A stretch of DNA of 8,725 nt from Asaia bogorensis (GCA_945873675.1 CAMCEP010000104.1:1-8725), one strand, 5' to 3'. Counted from the first letter of the stretch, positions 1 through 5,948 are shown. Notes: a model not told the origin generated them from the letters alone. A program made the numbers and translations.

Positions 1-162
1 CTGGTGAATGCGCAGCGCCATCCACATGTGAAGGCGGTGGATGGGCAGCGCTTTATTAACTGGCTGCTTTCAGCCGCCGGACAGGCTGCGATTGCTGCCT
101 ACCGCATCAATGGGGAACAGCTTTTCTTCCCCAATGCGGATAAGCCTGAGCCGGTTTCGTGA
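1..162 (+). CDS. tupA: Tungstate/molybdate ABC transporter substrate-binding protein, C-terminal fragment (TupA-like)
   Basis: This is the last 53 codons of a gene that enters from the left edge, open in frame 1 and ending at TGA 160-162. The fragment contains a segment like NAQRHPHVKAVDGQRFINWL, followed by GQAAIAAYRINGEQLFFPNA. In TupA/WtpA-type periplasmic binding proteins this is the typical end: a 'fix the residual helix, then GQ..I..(Y/F).I.G..LF.PNA' tail. Such proteins bind tungstate or molybdate in the periplasm and deliver it to a TupBC-type permease and ATPase. The protein ends after a short polar tail (DKPEPVS). The gene converges on soxZ with only 7 bases between stop codons. Most of the protein, including the oxyanion-binding residues, lies outside the window. 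The metal preference is therefore a family inference; a general phosphate/molybdate-type binding protein is the alternative. Confidence 0.8.
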   Translation: MVNAQRHPHVKAVDGQRFINWLLSAAGQAAIAAYRINGEQLFFPNADKPEPVS

Positions 163-169
163 AGCTGTG

Positions 170-499
170 TTAGGCGACCGCAACGCGCGCTTCAGTGCGC
201 GCTTGGCGGCCTTTCTCATCGGTCCAGATGAATTCAAAATGGCTTGGCTTTTCCAGGCGCACGAAAAACACGTGATAGGGGTTCGTCGCGGTGCCATTCT
301 GGAAATCGGCAGCAAAGAGGGTTTCACCATTCAGCCGCACCATCAGCCGTGTCAGCATATCGCGCGGCAAAGCGCGGCCCGCTTCATGGCGCAGCCCTGT
401 TTCCATCGGGTGTTCGATCAGGGTGCGGATTTCAATCACCTCACCCGCGCGGGCGCTGCGGGGGATGCGAATGCGGGGCTGGGCTGGCAAAGCGCTCAT
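170..499 (-). CDS. soxZ: Thiosulfate oxidation carrier complex protein SoxZ
   Basis: The protein has 109 residues and no cysteine, as expected for SoxZ, the small beta-sandwich partner of SoxY in the periplasmic Sox cycle. Recognisable features are PRIRIPRSARAGEVIEIRTL near residues 8-27, the family hallmark HPMETG at 30-35, GRALPRDML at about 41-49, and a C-terminal strand pattern with NPYHVFFV at 73-80. There is no signal peptide of its own; SoxZ is normally co-exported with SoxY. I chose ATG at 499-497 rather than the in-frame GTG at 508, because the ATG overlaps the soxY stop as ATGA. That arrangement is typical of translational coupling, and the start then fits the family length. A G-run at the end of soxY lies about 8 bases upstream. 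The stop is TAA at 172-170. Confidence 0.95.
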   Translation of the reverse strand: MSALPAQPRIRIPRSARAGEVIEIRTLIEHPMETGLRHEAGRALPRDMLTRLMVRLNGETLFAADFQNGTATNPYHVFFVRLEKPSHFEFIWTDEKGRQARTEARVAVA

Positions 500-921
500 G
501 ACAGGCACCCCCCCGCGCCAACACGCAATTCCGCGCTGGTGCGCAGGACGCGGCCGGTGCTGGTTTCCGCCAAAACGATCAGGCGCTGATCTTCTGCCAG
601 GCGAATGCGCGTTTGCACTTCAGCGCGGGCGAGCATGGGTGTCAGCCGGAAGGTCGCCACCCCTGGCGTGGGATTGCGGGAGGCAAAGACATGAATGGCG
701 GTGATGTGGTCCTGCTGCGTCATCGGGCTTTCCACCACAATGCCGAGCGGCACCTGGCCGCCATTTTCGGCAAGGGCAGGCACGCGGAGCAAGATGCCGC
801 CATCGGTCACGGGCTTGTCGCCGAGGGTTTCACGCATGGCGGTGGAGAGCGCATCATCCGCCCGCGCTGTGGCGGCGAAGGGCAGCGCAAGAAGCGCGAG
901 GCAGGTTCTGCGAGCGATCAT
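496..921 (-). CDS. soxY: Thiosulfate oxidation carrier protein SoxY, sulfur-carrying subunit
   Basis: The protein has 141 residues. SoxY carries the sulfur substrate on a cysteine in its flexible C-terminal tail while SoxXA, SoxB and SoxCD act on it. An export signal starts MIARRTCLALLALPF and ends around ARA at 19-21. Its RR pair would fit Tat export, which is known for other SoxY proteins. The mature part has the SoxY-like IVVESPM segment at 61-67 and HITAIHVFASRNP near 72-84. The carrier cysteine is Cys139, in the tail GAGGCLS. It sits third from the C-terminus, as in the usual GGCGG ending, but the last two residues are Leu-Ser. The start at 921 is supported by GGAGG at 931-927, 5 bases upstream. 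Longer in-frame starts (975 or 1035) would put a basic, proline-rich stretch before the signal and were not used. The stop overlaps soxZ. Confidence 0.93.
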   Translation of the reverse strand: MIARRTCLALLALPFAATARADDALSTAMRETLGDKPVTDGGILLRVPALAENGGQVPLGIVVESPMTQQDHITAIHVFASRNPTPGVATFRLTPMLARAEVQTRIRLAEDQRLIVLAETSTGRVLRTSAELRVGAGGCLS

Positions 922-926
922 CAACA

Positions 927-931
927 CCTCC
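927..931 (-). promoter_or_regulatory. Ribosome binding site of soxY (GGAGG)
   Basis: GGAGG on the minus strand lies 5 bases before the ATG at 921. It decides between that start and several upstream in-frame ATG codons, none of which is needed for the signal peptide. Confidence 0.75.
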
Positions 932-977
932 ATGCCGCGCCGTGGACTGAGGGGGCGCAGCAAGAATTTCTCCATCC

Positions 978-1007
978 CGGGGCGGTTCAAGGCCCCGTTG
1001 GGGCTTG
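978..1007 (-). promoter_or_regulatory. Two overlapping, mutually exclusive hairpins in the soxY leader
   Basis: Two inverted repeats share bases. One is CAAG(G)CCCC-GTT-GGGGCTTG at 988-1007, which is 8 base pairs with one bulged base and a 3-base loop. The other is CGGGGC (978-983) with GCCCCG (992-997), which is 6 base pairs with an 8-base loop. Because 992-996 is used in both, the two cannot form fully together. They lie 57-86 bases upstream of the soxY start. No T-run follows on the minus strand, so neither is a clear terminator. A leader control element or protein-binding site is possible but unproven. Confidence 0.35.
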
Positions 1008-1115
1008 ATATGGCGGCTGTATTTTTCAGACGCAAGCGAAATATTTTAGTACTATCAAGGCATTAAGTGGGATAAAGGGCTTGCTACGCAGGCTTTGAAT
1101 TTTAGAAAATCTTTC
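1008..1115 (-). promoter_or_regulatory. AT-rich spacer upstream of soxYZ, probable promoter region
   Basis: This forms the upstream part of the 194-base gap between the YeeE/YedE-type gene and soxY. It is visibly more AT-rich than its surroundings. It contains TACTAAAATATTT near 1043-1055 (minus strand) and a small AT palindrome, ATTTT-AG-AAAAT, at 1099-1110. I saw no reading frame with gene-like content. A TAAAAT hexamer could act as a -10 box, but no good -35 partner stands at 16-18 bases. The call rests on position and composition only. Confidence 0.35.
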
Positions 1116-2264
1116 TCAGCGATCCAGGCGAAAAACCGGGCGCAGATGCAGCCCCACCCAATTGCCGGCGAGGCCTGGCAGGATCCAAAGCCAGCCATGC
1201 AGGCTGCCGGAAGCGATCCCCGCGACATAGGCGCTGATATTGCAGCCCGAGGCCATGACCGCGCCATAACCGAGCAAGAGACCACCTATGACCGAGGCGC
1301 ACACATGCCGCCATGGCAGGCGCCACGCAGGCTTGAATCGTGCCGCAATGGCAGCCGCGAAAAACGCGCCGAGCATCAGGCCGAAATTCATCACGCTGCT
1401 GCGTTCCGCAAGCACAGGGCGAAGAAAGGCTTCGGTGCGTGTCGGGTCTTCCCAAAAGGCCCAGAAGGCCGGTTCATCCCAGCCGAATTCAGCAATGATG
1501 CGCGACCCCCAGAGCGGGAAGGGTGCCGTGATCACCCAAGGCCGCCCTGCTGCCCAAAGCGTGATGATATTGAGCGCTGCGAGGATGATGGCGGCCATGG
1601 CCCAGGACCAGCGCCGTGATGCGTCCGGCGATGGTGCGCTGAAGATTGGCTCAACACGGCCATGGCGACGCTGTTCGATCACGCGCGAACCCAGCGCCAC
1701 GCAAAGAAAAATCGCCAAGCTGCCAAGCAGCGCGGGCCAAAGCCCAATCAGCTCCGGCAGGGTTGTCGCGGAAAGCGCCGGCAGATCGGCCCATCTTTCG
1801 GAATCATAAGCCGCGATGGTGGCGCCGATAATGAAAAAGATCAGTGTCAGCAGCATGCGCGTATTGCCGCCGCCCGCAGTATAGAGCGTGCCGGAAGCGC
1901 AACCGCCACCCAATTGCATACCAATGCCGAAGATAAAGGCACCAATGACAACCGCGACCCCTGCGGGAAAAACAATGCCACGCACTGGCGCGCCCGCCAG
2001 CGTGCCGACATGAATGGCGGGCAGCATGATGATAACCAGAACGCCGAGCATGAGCATTTGCGCGCGCAGCCCGGCGCCGCGCCCTTCCGCCAGCGCCTCA
2101 CGAAAACCGCCGGCAAAGCTGAAGGAACCGCGATAGAGCGTGTAGCCAAGCGCGGCACCCAGCGCCCACAACAGCGCGTGATTGACGCCGTATTGCAGCG
2201 TAAGCCCAAGCGCGCCCAGCAGCAGGAGCAAGGCCGCAACAATAACTGGCAGGGCTTGGGGCAA
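1116..2264 (-). CDS. YeeE/YedE family membrane protein, putative thiosulfate/sulfur compound transporter
   Basis: The protein has 382 residues and about nine or ten hydrophobic segments, at roughly 5-24, 30-48, 70-88, 98-118, 137-152, 172-192, 220-238, 293-309, 322-340 and 343-372. The two family signatures are present: GGGCASGTLYTAGGGN around Cys122 in the first half, and MASGCNISAYVAGIASGSLHG around Cys341 in the second half. In the characterised relative TsuA/YeeE, cysteines in the matching loops handle thiosulfate. In the first half, YRGSFSFAGGFRE (44-56) carries Ser49 where some relatives have Cys (FCF type). The gene starts with TTG at 2264, preceded by GGAAGG at 2279-2274 with a 9-base gap. 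The LysE-type gene stops 18 bases upstream, so the two are probably co-transcribed. The position ahead of soxYZ supports a role in moving a sulfur compound. Substrate and direction are inferred. Confidence 0.88.
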   Translation of the reverse strand: MPQALPVIVAALLLLLGALGLTLQYGVNHALLWALGAALGYTLYRGSFSFAGGFREALAEGRGAGLRAQMLMLGVLVIIMLPAIHVGTLAGAPVRGIVFPAGVAVVIGAFIFGIGMQLGGGCASGTLYTAGGGNTRMLLTLIFFIIGATIAAYDSERWADLPALSATTLPELIGLWPALLGSLAIFLCVALGSRVIEQRRHGRVEPIFSAPSPDASRRWSWAMAAIILAALNIITLWAAGRPWVITAPFPLWGSRIIAEFGWDEPAFWAFWEDPTRTEAFLRPVLAERSSVMNFGLMLGAFFAAAIAARFKPAWRLPWRHVCASVIGGLLLGYGAVMASGCNISAYVAGIASGSLHGWLWILPGLAGNWVGLHLRPVFRLDR

Positions 2265-2273
2265 AGCGTTGGG

Positions 2274-2279
2274 CCTTCC
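2274..2279 (-). promoter_or_regulatory. Ribosome binding site supporting the TTG start of the YeeE/YedE-type gene
   Basis: GGAAGG on the minus strand stands 9 bases before TTG 2264-2262, inside the 18-base gap after the upstream stop codon. No ATG or GTG lies in frame between that stop and the first membrane segment. Confidence 0.6.
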
Positions 2280-2282
2280 GTG

Positions 2283-2879
2283 CTAGAGAATGAAAACGGG
2301 AATGAGTGACGCCACTAATGCCAAGGCCATGCCATAGTTGAAAAGCCGAAAAGCGCGATCGGAGGTGAGCAGCCTGCCAATCGCCACACCGAAACCACAC
2401 CAGAGTATTGACGAAATGACACCAGAGAACAGGAAGGCCGCTGCCACACGCGCGGCCTCAGACCAGACAGGTGCGTCGGGCGCCGTATAGGCGGCGAGGG
2501 CGCCAACCCCCATGATCCAGGCTTTCGGATTGACCCATTGAAAGCCTGCGGCTTCGAAAAACCCGATAGGCTTGGCGGCTGCGGCGCCCTTGCCGCGCCC
2601 GGCGGTTGCGATGCGCCACGCCAAGTAAAGCATATAAGCAGCCCCCACATATTTCAGTGCCAGATGCAACCAAGGCAGCGCGGCGAAAACCGCGCCAAGC
2701 CCAAGCCCGATCGCAAGTACCATTGCCGGAAAACCAATAATAATGCCGAGCATATGCGGCACGGCGCGGCGAAAGCCGAAATTGGCGCCGGAAGCCGTGA
2801 GCATGGCGTTATTCGGGCCGGGCGTGCCGCTTGTGGTGAAGGCGAAAGCAAGCAGCGCCCAAAGCAGCGGGTCACTCAA
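2283..2879 (-). CDS. LysE/RhtB family exporter
   Basis: The protein has 198 residues, close to the usual 200-210 of the family, with about six hydrophobic segments. The N-terminal helix runs into the family hallmark TPGPNNAML at 19-27, followed by ASGANFGFRRAVPHMLGI. LysE/RhtB proteins export amino acids or related small metabolites across the inner membrane, driven by the proton gradient. The sequence does not show the substrate. The start is TTG at 2879-2877; it has AGGA at 2891-2888, 8 bases upstream, and gives the expected short N-terminus before TPGPNN. No ATG occurs in frame before residue 26. The gene stands first in the minus-strand block, 18 bases ahead of the YeeE/YedE-type gene, and faces the + strand operon across a shared promoter region. 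A link to sulfur metabolism (for example export of a sulfur amino acid) is only a guess. Confidence 0.9.
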   Translation of the reverse strand: MSDPLLWALLAFAFTTSGTPGPNNAMLTASGANFGFRRAVPHMLGIIIGFPAMVLAIGLGLGAVFAALPWLHLALKYVGAAYMLYLAWRIATAGRGKGAAAAKPIGFFEAAGFQWVNPKAWIMGVGALAAYTAPDAPVWSEAARVAAAFLFSGVISSILWCGFGVAIGRLLTSDRAFRLFNYGMALALVASLIPVFIL

Positions 2880-3028
2880 TGCGGGTATCCTAGCAGGCGT
2901 GTAAAAAGGGGTGGTTTCCCCCTAGGGTTTTTTGACCACCGCGGCAATAAGCCCGGGAAGCCGATGCCGCGCTGCTATCCCGAATCATCAAGCCACGGCA
3001 TAAAGAGCGCAGCATGAGGAGCCGCCGC
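2880..3028. promoter_or_regulatory. Divergent intergenic region with imperfect inverted repeat
   Basis: This stretch separates the LysE-type gene (minus) from binding protein 1 (plus), so both promoters should be here. It holds the palindrome CCCTAGGG (2920-2927) followed by six T. Around it GGTGGT (2910-2915) and ACCACC (2935-2940) form a perfect 6-bp inverted repeat with a 19-base gap. TTGACC at 2932-2937 resembles a -35 box, but no -10 box stands at the right distance on the + strand. CATAAA at 2999-3004 is a weak -10 candidate. The repeat could be an operator for a regulator that is encoded elsewhere. No regulator gene is in the window. Confidence 0.4.
3017..3021 (+). promoter_or_regulatory. 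Ribosome binding site of binding protein 1 (AGGAG)
   Basis: AGGAG stands 7 bases before ATG 3029. It lies inside the first codons of the longer reading frame beginning at 3014, which argues for 3029 as the real start. Confidence 0.65.
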
Positions 3029-3994
3029 ATGATCGCCCGCCGCGTTTTGCCTGTCCTATTGGCCGCACCCTTCCTGGCGCAACATGCCGCAGCGCAGGAT
3101 GCGTTCCCAACACGAGGTATTTCCATCATCGTGCCATTTCCACCAGGTGGTGGCACGGATGTGCTGGCGCGGATTCTGGCGCAACATTTTCAGGAAAGCT
3201 TCAAGCAGCCCGTTGTCGTGGAAAATCGTGGCGGTGGTGCGGGGCGCATTGGCATGCAGCAATTGCAGCGGGGTACCGCGGATGGGCATACGCTGATGGT
3301 TACCTCGACCGGCGGGATCATGGGTCTTGCGGGGGCGCATGATACTTTCAAGGTTGAAGCGGCCTTGACGCCGGTGACGCTTTTGGCAGCGCCGGCTTAT
3401 GTCGTGGCAGTGCATCCTAGCCTTGGCGTGAAGGATGTGGCGGGGTTGATTGCGCTTGCCAAACAAAGGCCCGGCGCCTTCAGCTTTGGGAGTTCTGGCA
3501 CGGGTGCCGCAAGCCATTTGGCGGCGGAGCTTTTCGCCTCCATGGCCGGGATCGAGATGCTGCATGTGCCCTATCGCGGCACGGGGCCAGCGTTGAATGA
3601 TCTGATGGGCGGGCGCATTCAATTGATGTTCGCGCCGCCGCAGACTGTTGCGGCGGCATCAGCATCGGGACAGGTGCAAAGCATCGCCATGACGGCGGAG
3701 CGTCGTACCGTCTTATTGCCCGGCATACCGACAGTGAATGAAAGCGGCTTGCCTGGCTATTCTGCGGTGGGGTGGTTTGGGCTGTTCGGGCCGCGTGGCA
3801 TGCCCGCGCCAGTCACGGCGAAAATCGCCGCTGAGGCTGCGCAAGGCATCACGACAGATATAACGCGCCAACGCCTTGCGGGGTTGGGCGCTGAGCCGGA
3901 GCCAATGGCGCCCGACGCATTCGCGCGCTTTATTGATGCTGACATTGCCAAATGGCAGCAGGTTGTGCGAGAGCGCGGCATTACGCTGGAGTAG
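3029..3994 (+). CDS. Tripartite tricarboxylate transporter substrate-binding protein (Bug/TctC family), first copy
   Basis: The protein has 321 residues, the usual size for Bug-type extracytoplasmic receptors. A Sec/Tat-style signal (MIARRVLPVLLAAPF) ends near AAAQ at 20-23. Family motifs follow in order: IIVPFPPGGGTDVLAR at 33-48, VVVENRGGGAG, ADGHTLMV, the VAVHPSLGV segment, FGSSGTGAASHLAAELF, HVPYRGTGPALNDLMGG, and a late PTVNESGLPGYSA. Bug proteins bind carboxylic acids in the periplasm, some of them aromatic acids or amides, and hand them to a TctAB-type permease or act in sensing. No TctA or TctB gene is in this window. I prefer ATG 3029 to ATG 3014 because AGGAG lies 7 bases before it. 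The next gene begins 7 bases after the stop, so the two are almost certainly one transcript. The ligand cannot be predicted from sequence. Confidence 0.93.
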   Translation: MIARRVLPVLLAAPFLAQHAAAQDAFPTRGISIIVPFPPGGGTDVLARILAQHFQESFKQPVVVENRGGGAGRIGMQQLQRGTADGHTLMVTSTGGIMGLAGAHDTFKVEAALTPVTLLAAPAYVVAVHPSLGVKDVAGLIALAKQRPGAFSFGSSGTGAASHLAAELFASMAGIEMLHVPYRGTGPALNDLMGGRIQLMFAPPQTVAAASASGQVQSIAMTAERRTVLLPGIPTVNESGLPGYSAVGWFGLFGPRGMPAPVTAKIAAEAAQGITTDITRQRLAGLGAEPEPMAPDAFARFIDADIAKWQQVVRERGITLE

Positions 3995-4001
3995 AAATCT
4001 C

Positions 4002-4895
4002 ATGATCAGATTGGCAAGTTTCCTGGCACCTGGTGATCTGCGCCCAAGGCTTGGCGCGGTGGAAGGTGCGATGATGCGCGACCTGACCGCGACGCATGGT
4101 GCAGATTGGGATATGCGCCGTGTACTGGCGCTGCCCATTGCCGAATTGCGCGCCTTTGTCGCGGCGGGGCAGATCATGCTGCCGGCAGCGCAATGCCATG
4201 TGCTGCCGCCTATTCCTGATCCGGGGAAGATTTTCTGCGTGGGCAAGAATAGCAAGGTGCATCGCGCGGAATTGGTGGCGCAAGGCATGTTGAAGGAAGA
4301 CCCGCAGGAACCGACAAGCTTTGTGAAGCTGACGGAAACCCTGGTGGGTGACGGTGCGCGCGTGGCGCGGCCGGAAGGCATTACGACCTTCGATTATGAA
4401 CCCGAATTGGCCTTCATCATCACGCGCCGCGCCTTTCAGGTCAGCCGCGAAAGGGCGCGTGATTATGTGGGCGCGGTTACGGTGTTGAATGATTTGACGG
4501 CGCGTGAAATCCAAAAGCAGGAAGTGCAGCTTGGCACAAAATTCTGGGTCTCGAAGAACATGCCGCGCTTCACACCGGTTGGGCCTTATGCGGTGCCGCT
4601 GGCGGAAATTGCCGATCCTTATGATTTGTGGCTGACCTGCCATGTGAATGGCCAGCAGCGGCTGCGCGTGAATACCGATGAATATATCCATCGCATTGAA
4701 GGGATCATCGCGCATTTCTCCCGCTTCATGCCCTTTGAGGTGGGCGATGTGATTGCGACTGGCGCGCCGCGTGGAACTGCGATCGGTCACCCGAATGCGG
4801 CGGAGCTTTATCTGAAGCCTGGGGATATATGTGTGGCGGGGCTGGAAGGCGTGATGCAGATCACCACCCATATCGTCGCCCCTGGTGAGGTGTAA
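4002..4895 (+). CDS. Fumarylacetoacetate hydrolase (FAH) family protein
   Basis: The protein has 297 residues: a short N-terminal part (1-70) followed by an FAH catalytic fold. Motifs are KIFCVGKN at 76-83 with His87 and Glu90 in the HxxE position, FDYEPELAF with Glu133 and Glu135, and VLNDLTARE with Asp164. The two Glu and the Asp are the expected divalent-metal ligands. Later come KFWVSKNMPRFTPVGPYAV, NGQQRLRVNT and DVIATGAP. Members hydrolyse C-C bonds of acyl-pyruvates, hydrate or decarboxylate 2-oxo acids, or act as lyases in aromatic and sugar-acid pathways; the exact reaction is not readable here. The usual Tyr after GKN is Ser84. ATG 4002 was chosen over in-frame upstream ATGs because those overlap the preceding gene. 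GGAG at 3988-3991, 10 bases before the ATG, supports it. It sits between two Bug-type receptors, which suggests it acts on the imported compound or a product of it. Confidence 0.92.
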   Translation: MIRLASFLAPGDLRPRLGAVEGAMMRDLTATHGADWDMRRVLALPIAELRAFVAAGQIMLPAAQCHVLPPIPDPGKIFCVGKNSKVHRAELVAQGMLKEDPQEPTSFVKLTETLVGDGARVARPEGITTFDYEPELAFIITRRAFQVSRERARDYVGAVTVLNDLTAREIQKQEVQLGTKFWVSKNMPRFTPVGPYAVPLAEIADPYDLWLTCHVNGQQRLRVNTDEYIHRIEGIIAHFSRFMPFEVGDVIATGAPRGTAIGHPNAAELYLKPGDICVAGLEGVMQITTHIVAPGEV

Positions 4896-4979
4896 GGCCG
4901 CCGACCGCTTGACCTTTGCCGTGATCCGGGTTGCAGTTGCGTGTTGCGTAGAAACGCCAAGCAAGAAGGATTGGGGTAG
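4896..4979 (+). promoter_or_regulatory. 84-base gap inside the operon, possible secondary promoter
   Basis: This is the widest gap within the + strand train before the flavin reductase. TTGACC at 4909-4914 matches a -35 box in 5 of 6 positions, but 17 bases later stands only TGCAGT, a poor -10. TTGC occurs three times in 17 bases (4931, 4937, 4944). AAGGA at 4966-4970 is the ribosome binding site of the next gene, 9 bases before its ATG. I see no terminator hairpin, so read-through from the FAH gene is likely. Confidence 0.3.
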
Positions 4980-5948
4980 ATGAAGCGTCGGGATATTCTG
5001 CTTTCTGGGGCGGGGATTTTGGCTGCGCCCGCAGTCCTTGCGCAAAGTCAGGCACCTTGGCCCAATAGGGCGGTGCGTATCATTGTGCCCTTTGGGCTTG
5101 GTGGCGCAGCGGATGTCGCGGCGCGCTTCATTGCGGAACCGCTTTCAGCGGCGCTCGGCGTTCCAGTGATCATTGAAAATCGCACCGGTGCGGGTGGTTC
5201 GATCGGCACCAATATGGTCGCGAAAGCGCCGGGTGATGGCTATACGCTGGTAGCACTTGGCAATACGGCCGCGGTGAATGAAACCCTGCAGCCGGGGCGC
5301 GGCTTTGTGCTGATGCGGGACCTGACACCCGTGGCGCCAATCAATATCGCGGATAATGTCCTGGCGGTGCATCCTTCTGTGCCGGCCAATACGCTGCCTG
5401 AATTCCTTGAATTGCTGCGGCGAGAGCCAGGCAAATGGAATTACGCCCATTCCGGCCCCGGCACGCCTTATCACCTTGCTGGCGAAATGCTGAAGGCCAT
5501 GGCGAAGGTGGATATGGTGGCGGTGAGTTTCCGTGGTTCAAATGAGGCGCGCACGGCGGTGATTTCCGGCCAGGTGCCGATCATGTTCGATGGCATTCCA
5601 AGCATGGCGCCGCATATCAATGGTGGCACAGTGCGCGGCCTTGCCACCACGGGCCGCCAGCGCGACCCCATGCTGCCTAATTTGCCCACCGTTGCGGAAA
5701 TTGTGCCTGGCTTTGAATACCCGATCTGGATCGGCTTGATGATGCCGGCCACAACGCCGCGCCCAATTGTGGAACGTTTGCATGCGGAAATAACCAAGAT
5801 CATGCAAAGCGAAGCTGGCCGCACGGGCATGCAGCGCATGGGCGCGCGGCCCATGGTGATGACGCTTGCCGAATATGAAGCCTATTTGCGCAATGATGTG
5901 GATACACTTGGCAAATTGGTGCGCGATGCGGGCATCAAGGCGGAGTAG
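4980..5948 (+). CDS. Tripartite tricarboxylate transporter substrate-binding protein (Bug/TctC family), second copy
   Basis: The protein has 322 residues with a signal peptide starting MKRRDILLSGAGILAAPAVL and ending around LAQ at 20-22. The RR followed by hydrophobic residues resembles a Tat signal. Bug motifs are IIVPFGLGGAADVAARF at 34-50, VIIENRTGAGGSIG, APGDGYTL at 83-90, LTPVAPI, LAVHPSVPA, YAHSGPGTPYHLAGEM at 155-170, and FRGSNEARTAVISGQV at 184-199, then LPNLPTVAE. It shares the fold but little obvious local identity with the first receptor; for example FGLGGAAD replaces FPPGGGTD. It therefore looks like a separate subfamily rather than a recent duplicate. ATG 4980 has AAGGA 9 bases upstream. 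The [2Fe-2S] subunit gene starts 3 bases after its stop. That tight spacing places the receptor with the molybdenum hydroxylase, and its ligand may be the substrate or precursor of that enzyme (inference). Confidence 0.93.
   Translation: MKRRDILLSGAGILAAPAVLAQSQAPWPNRAVRIIVPFGLGGAADVAARFIAEPLSAALGVPVIIENRTGAGGSIGTNMVAKAPGDGYTLVALGNTAAVNETLQPGRGFVLMRDLTPVAPINIADNVLAVHPSVPANTLPEFLELLRREPGKWNYAHSGPGTPYHLAGEMLKAMAKVDMVAVSFRGSNEARTAVISGQVPIMFDGIPSMAPHINGGTVRGLATTGRQRDPMLPNLPTVAEIVPGFEYPIWIGLMMPATTPRPIVERLHAEITKIMQSEAGRTGMQRMGARPMVMTLAEYEAYLRNDVDTLGKLVRDAGIKAE

Noticed and set aside
508..514. Possible frameshift at the run of seven C (seven G in soxY)
   Set aside because: The given length keeps the carrier cysteine in place, the stop codon, and the ATGA coupling to soxZ. 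A one-base loss would read through.
41..589. 182-codon open frame on the plus strand over tupA-like and soxZ
   Set aside because: It overlaps two well-supported genes in other frames and has no recognisable domain.
496..1035. Longer soxY reading frame starting at 1035 or 975
   Set aside because: The extra N-terminus is basic and proline-rich, precedes a good signal peptide, and lies over the GC-rich hairpins. GGAGG fits the start at 921.
1662..2309. 215-codon open frame on the plus strand over the YeeE/YedE-type gene
   Set aside because: Low-complexity Gln/Arg/Ala composition antisense to a clear membrane protein; a shadow of GC-rich codon use.
2901..2933. Intrinsic terminator at the A5...T6 stretch in the divergent region
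   Set aside because: No gene ends here in either direction, and the stem next to the T-run (CCC-CTA-GGG) is only three base pairs.
3014..3028. ATG 3014 as start of binding protein 1
   Set aside because: The AGGAG that would serve ATG 3029 lies within these codons, and 3014 itself has no good ribosome binding site upstream.
3981..5045. 354-codon open frame on the minus strand over the FAH gene
   Set aside because: It is antisense to a clear FAH-family gene, is rich in His and Arg as expected of a shadow frame, and shows no family motif.
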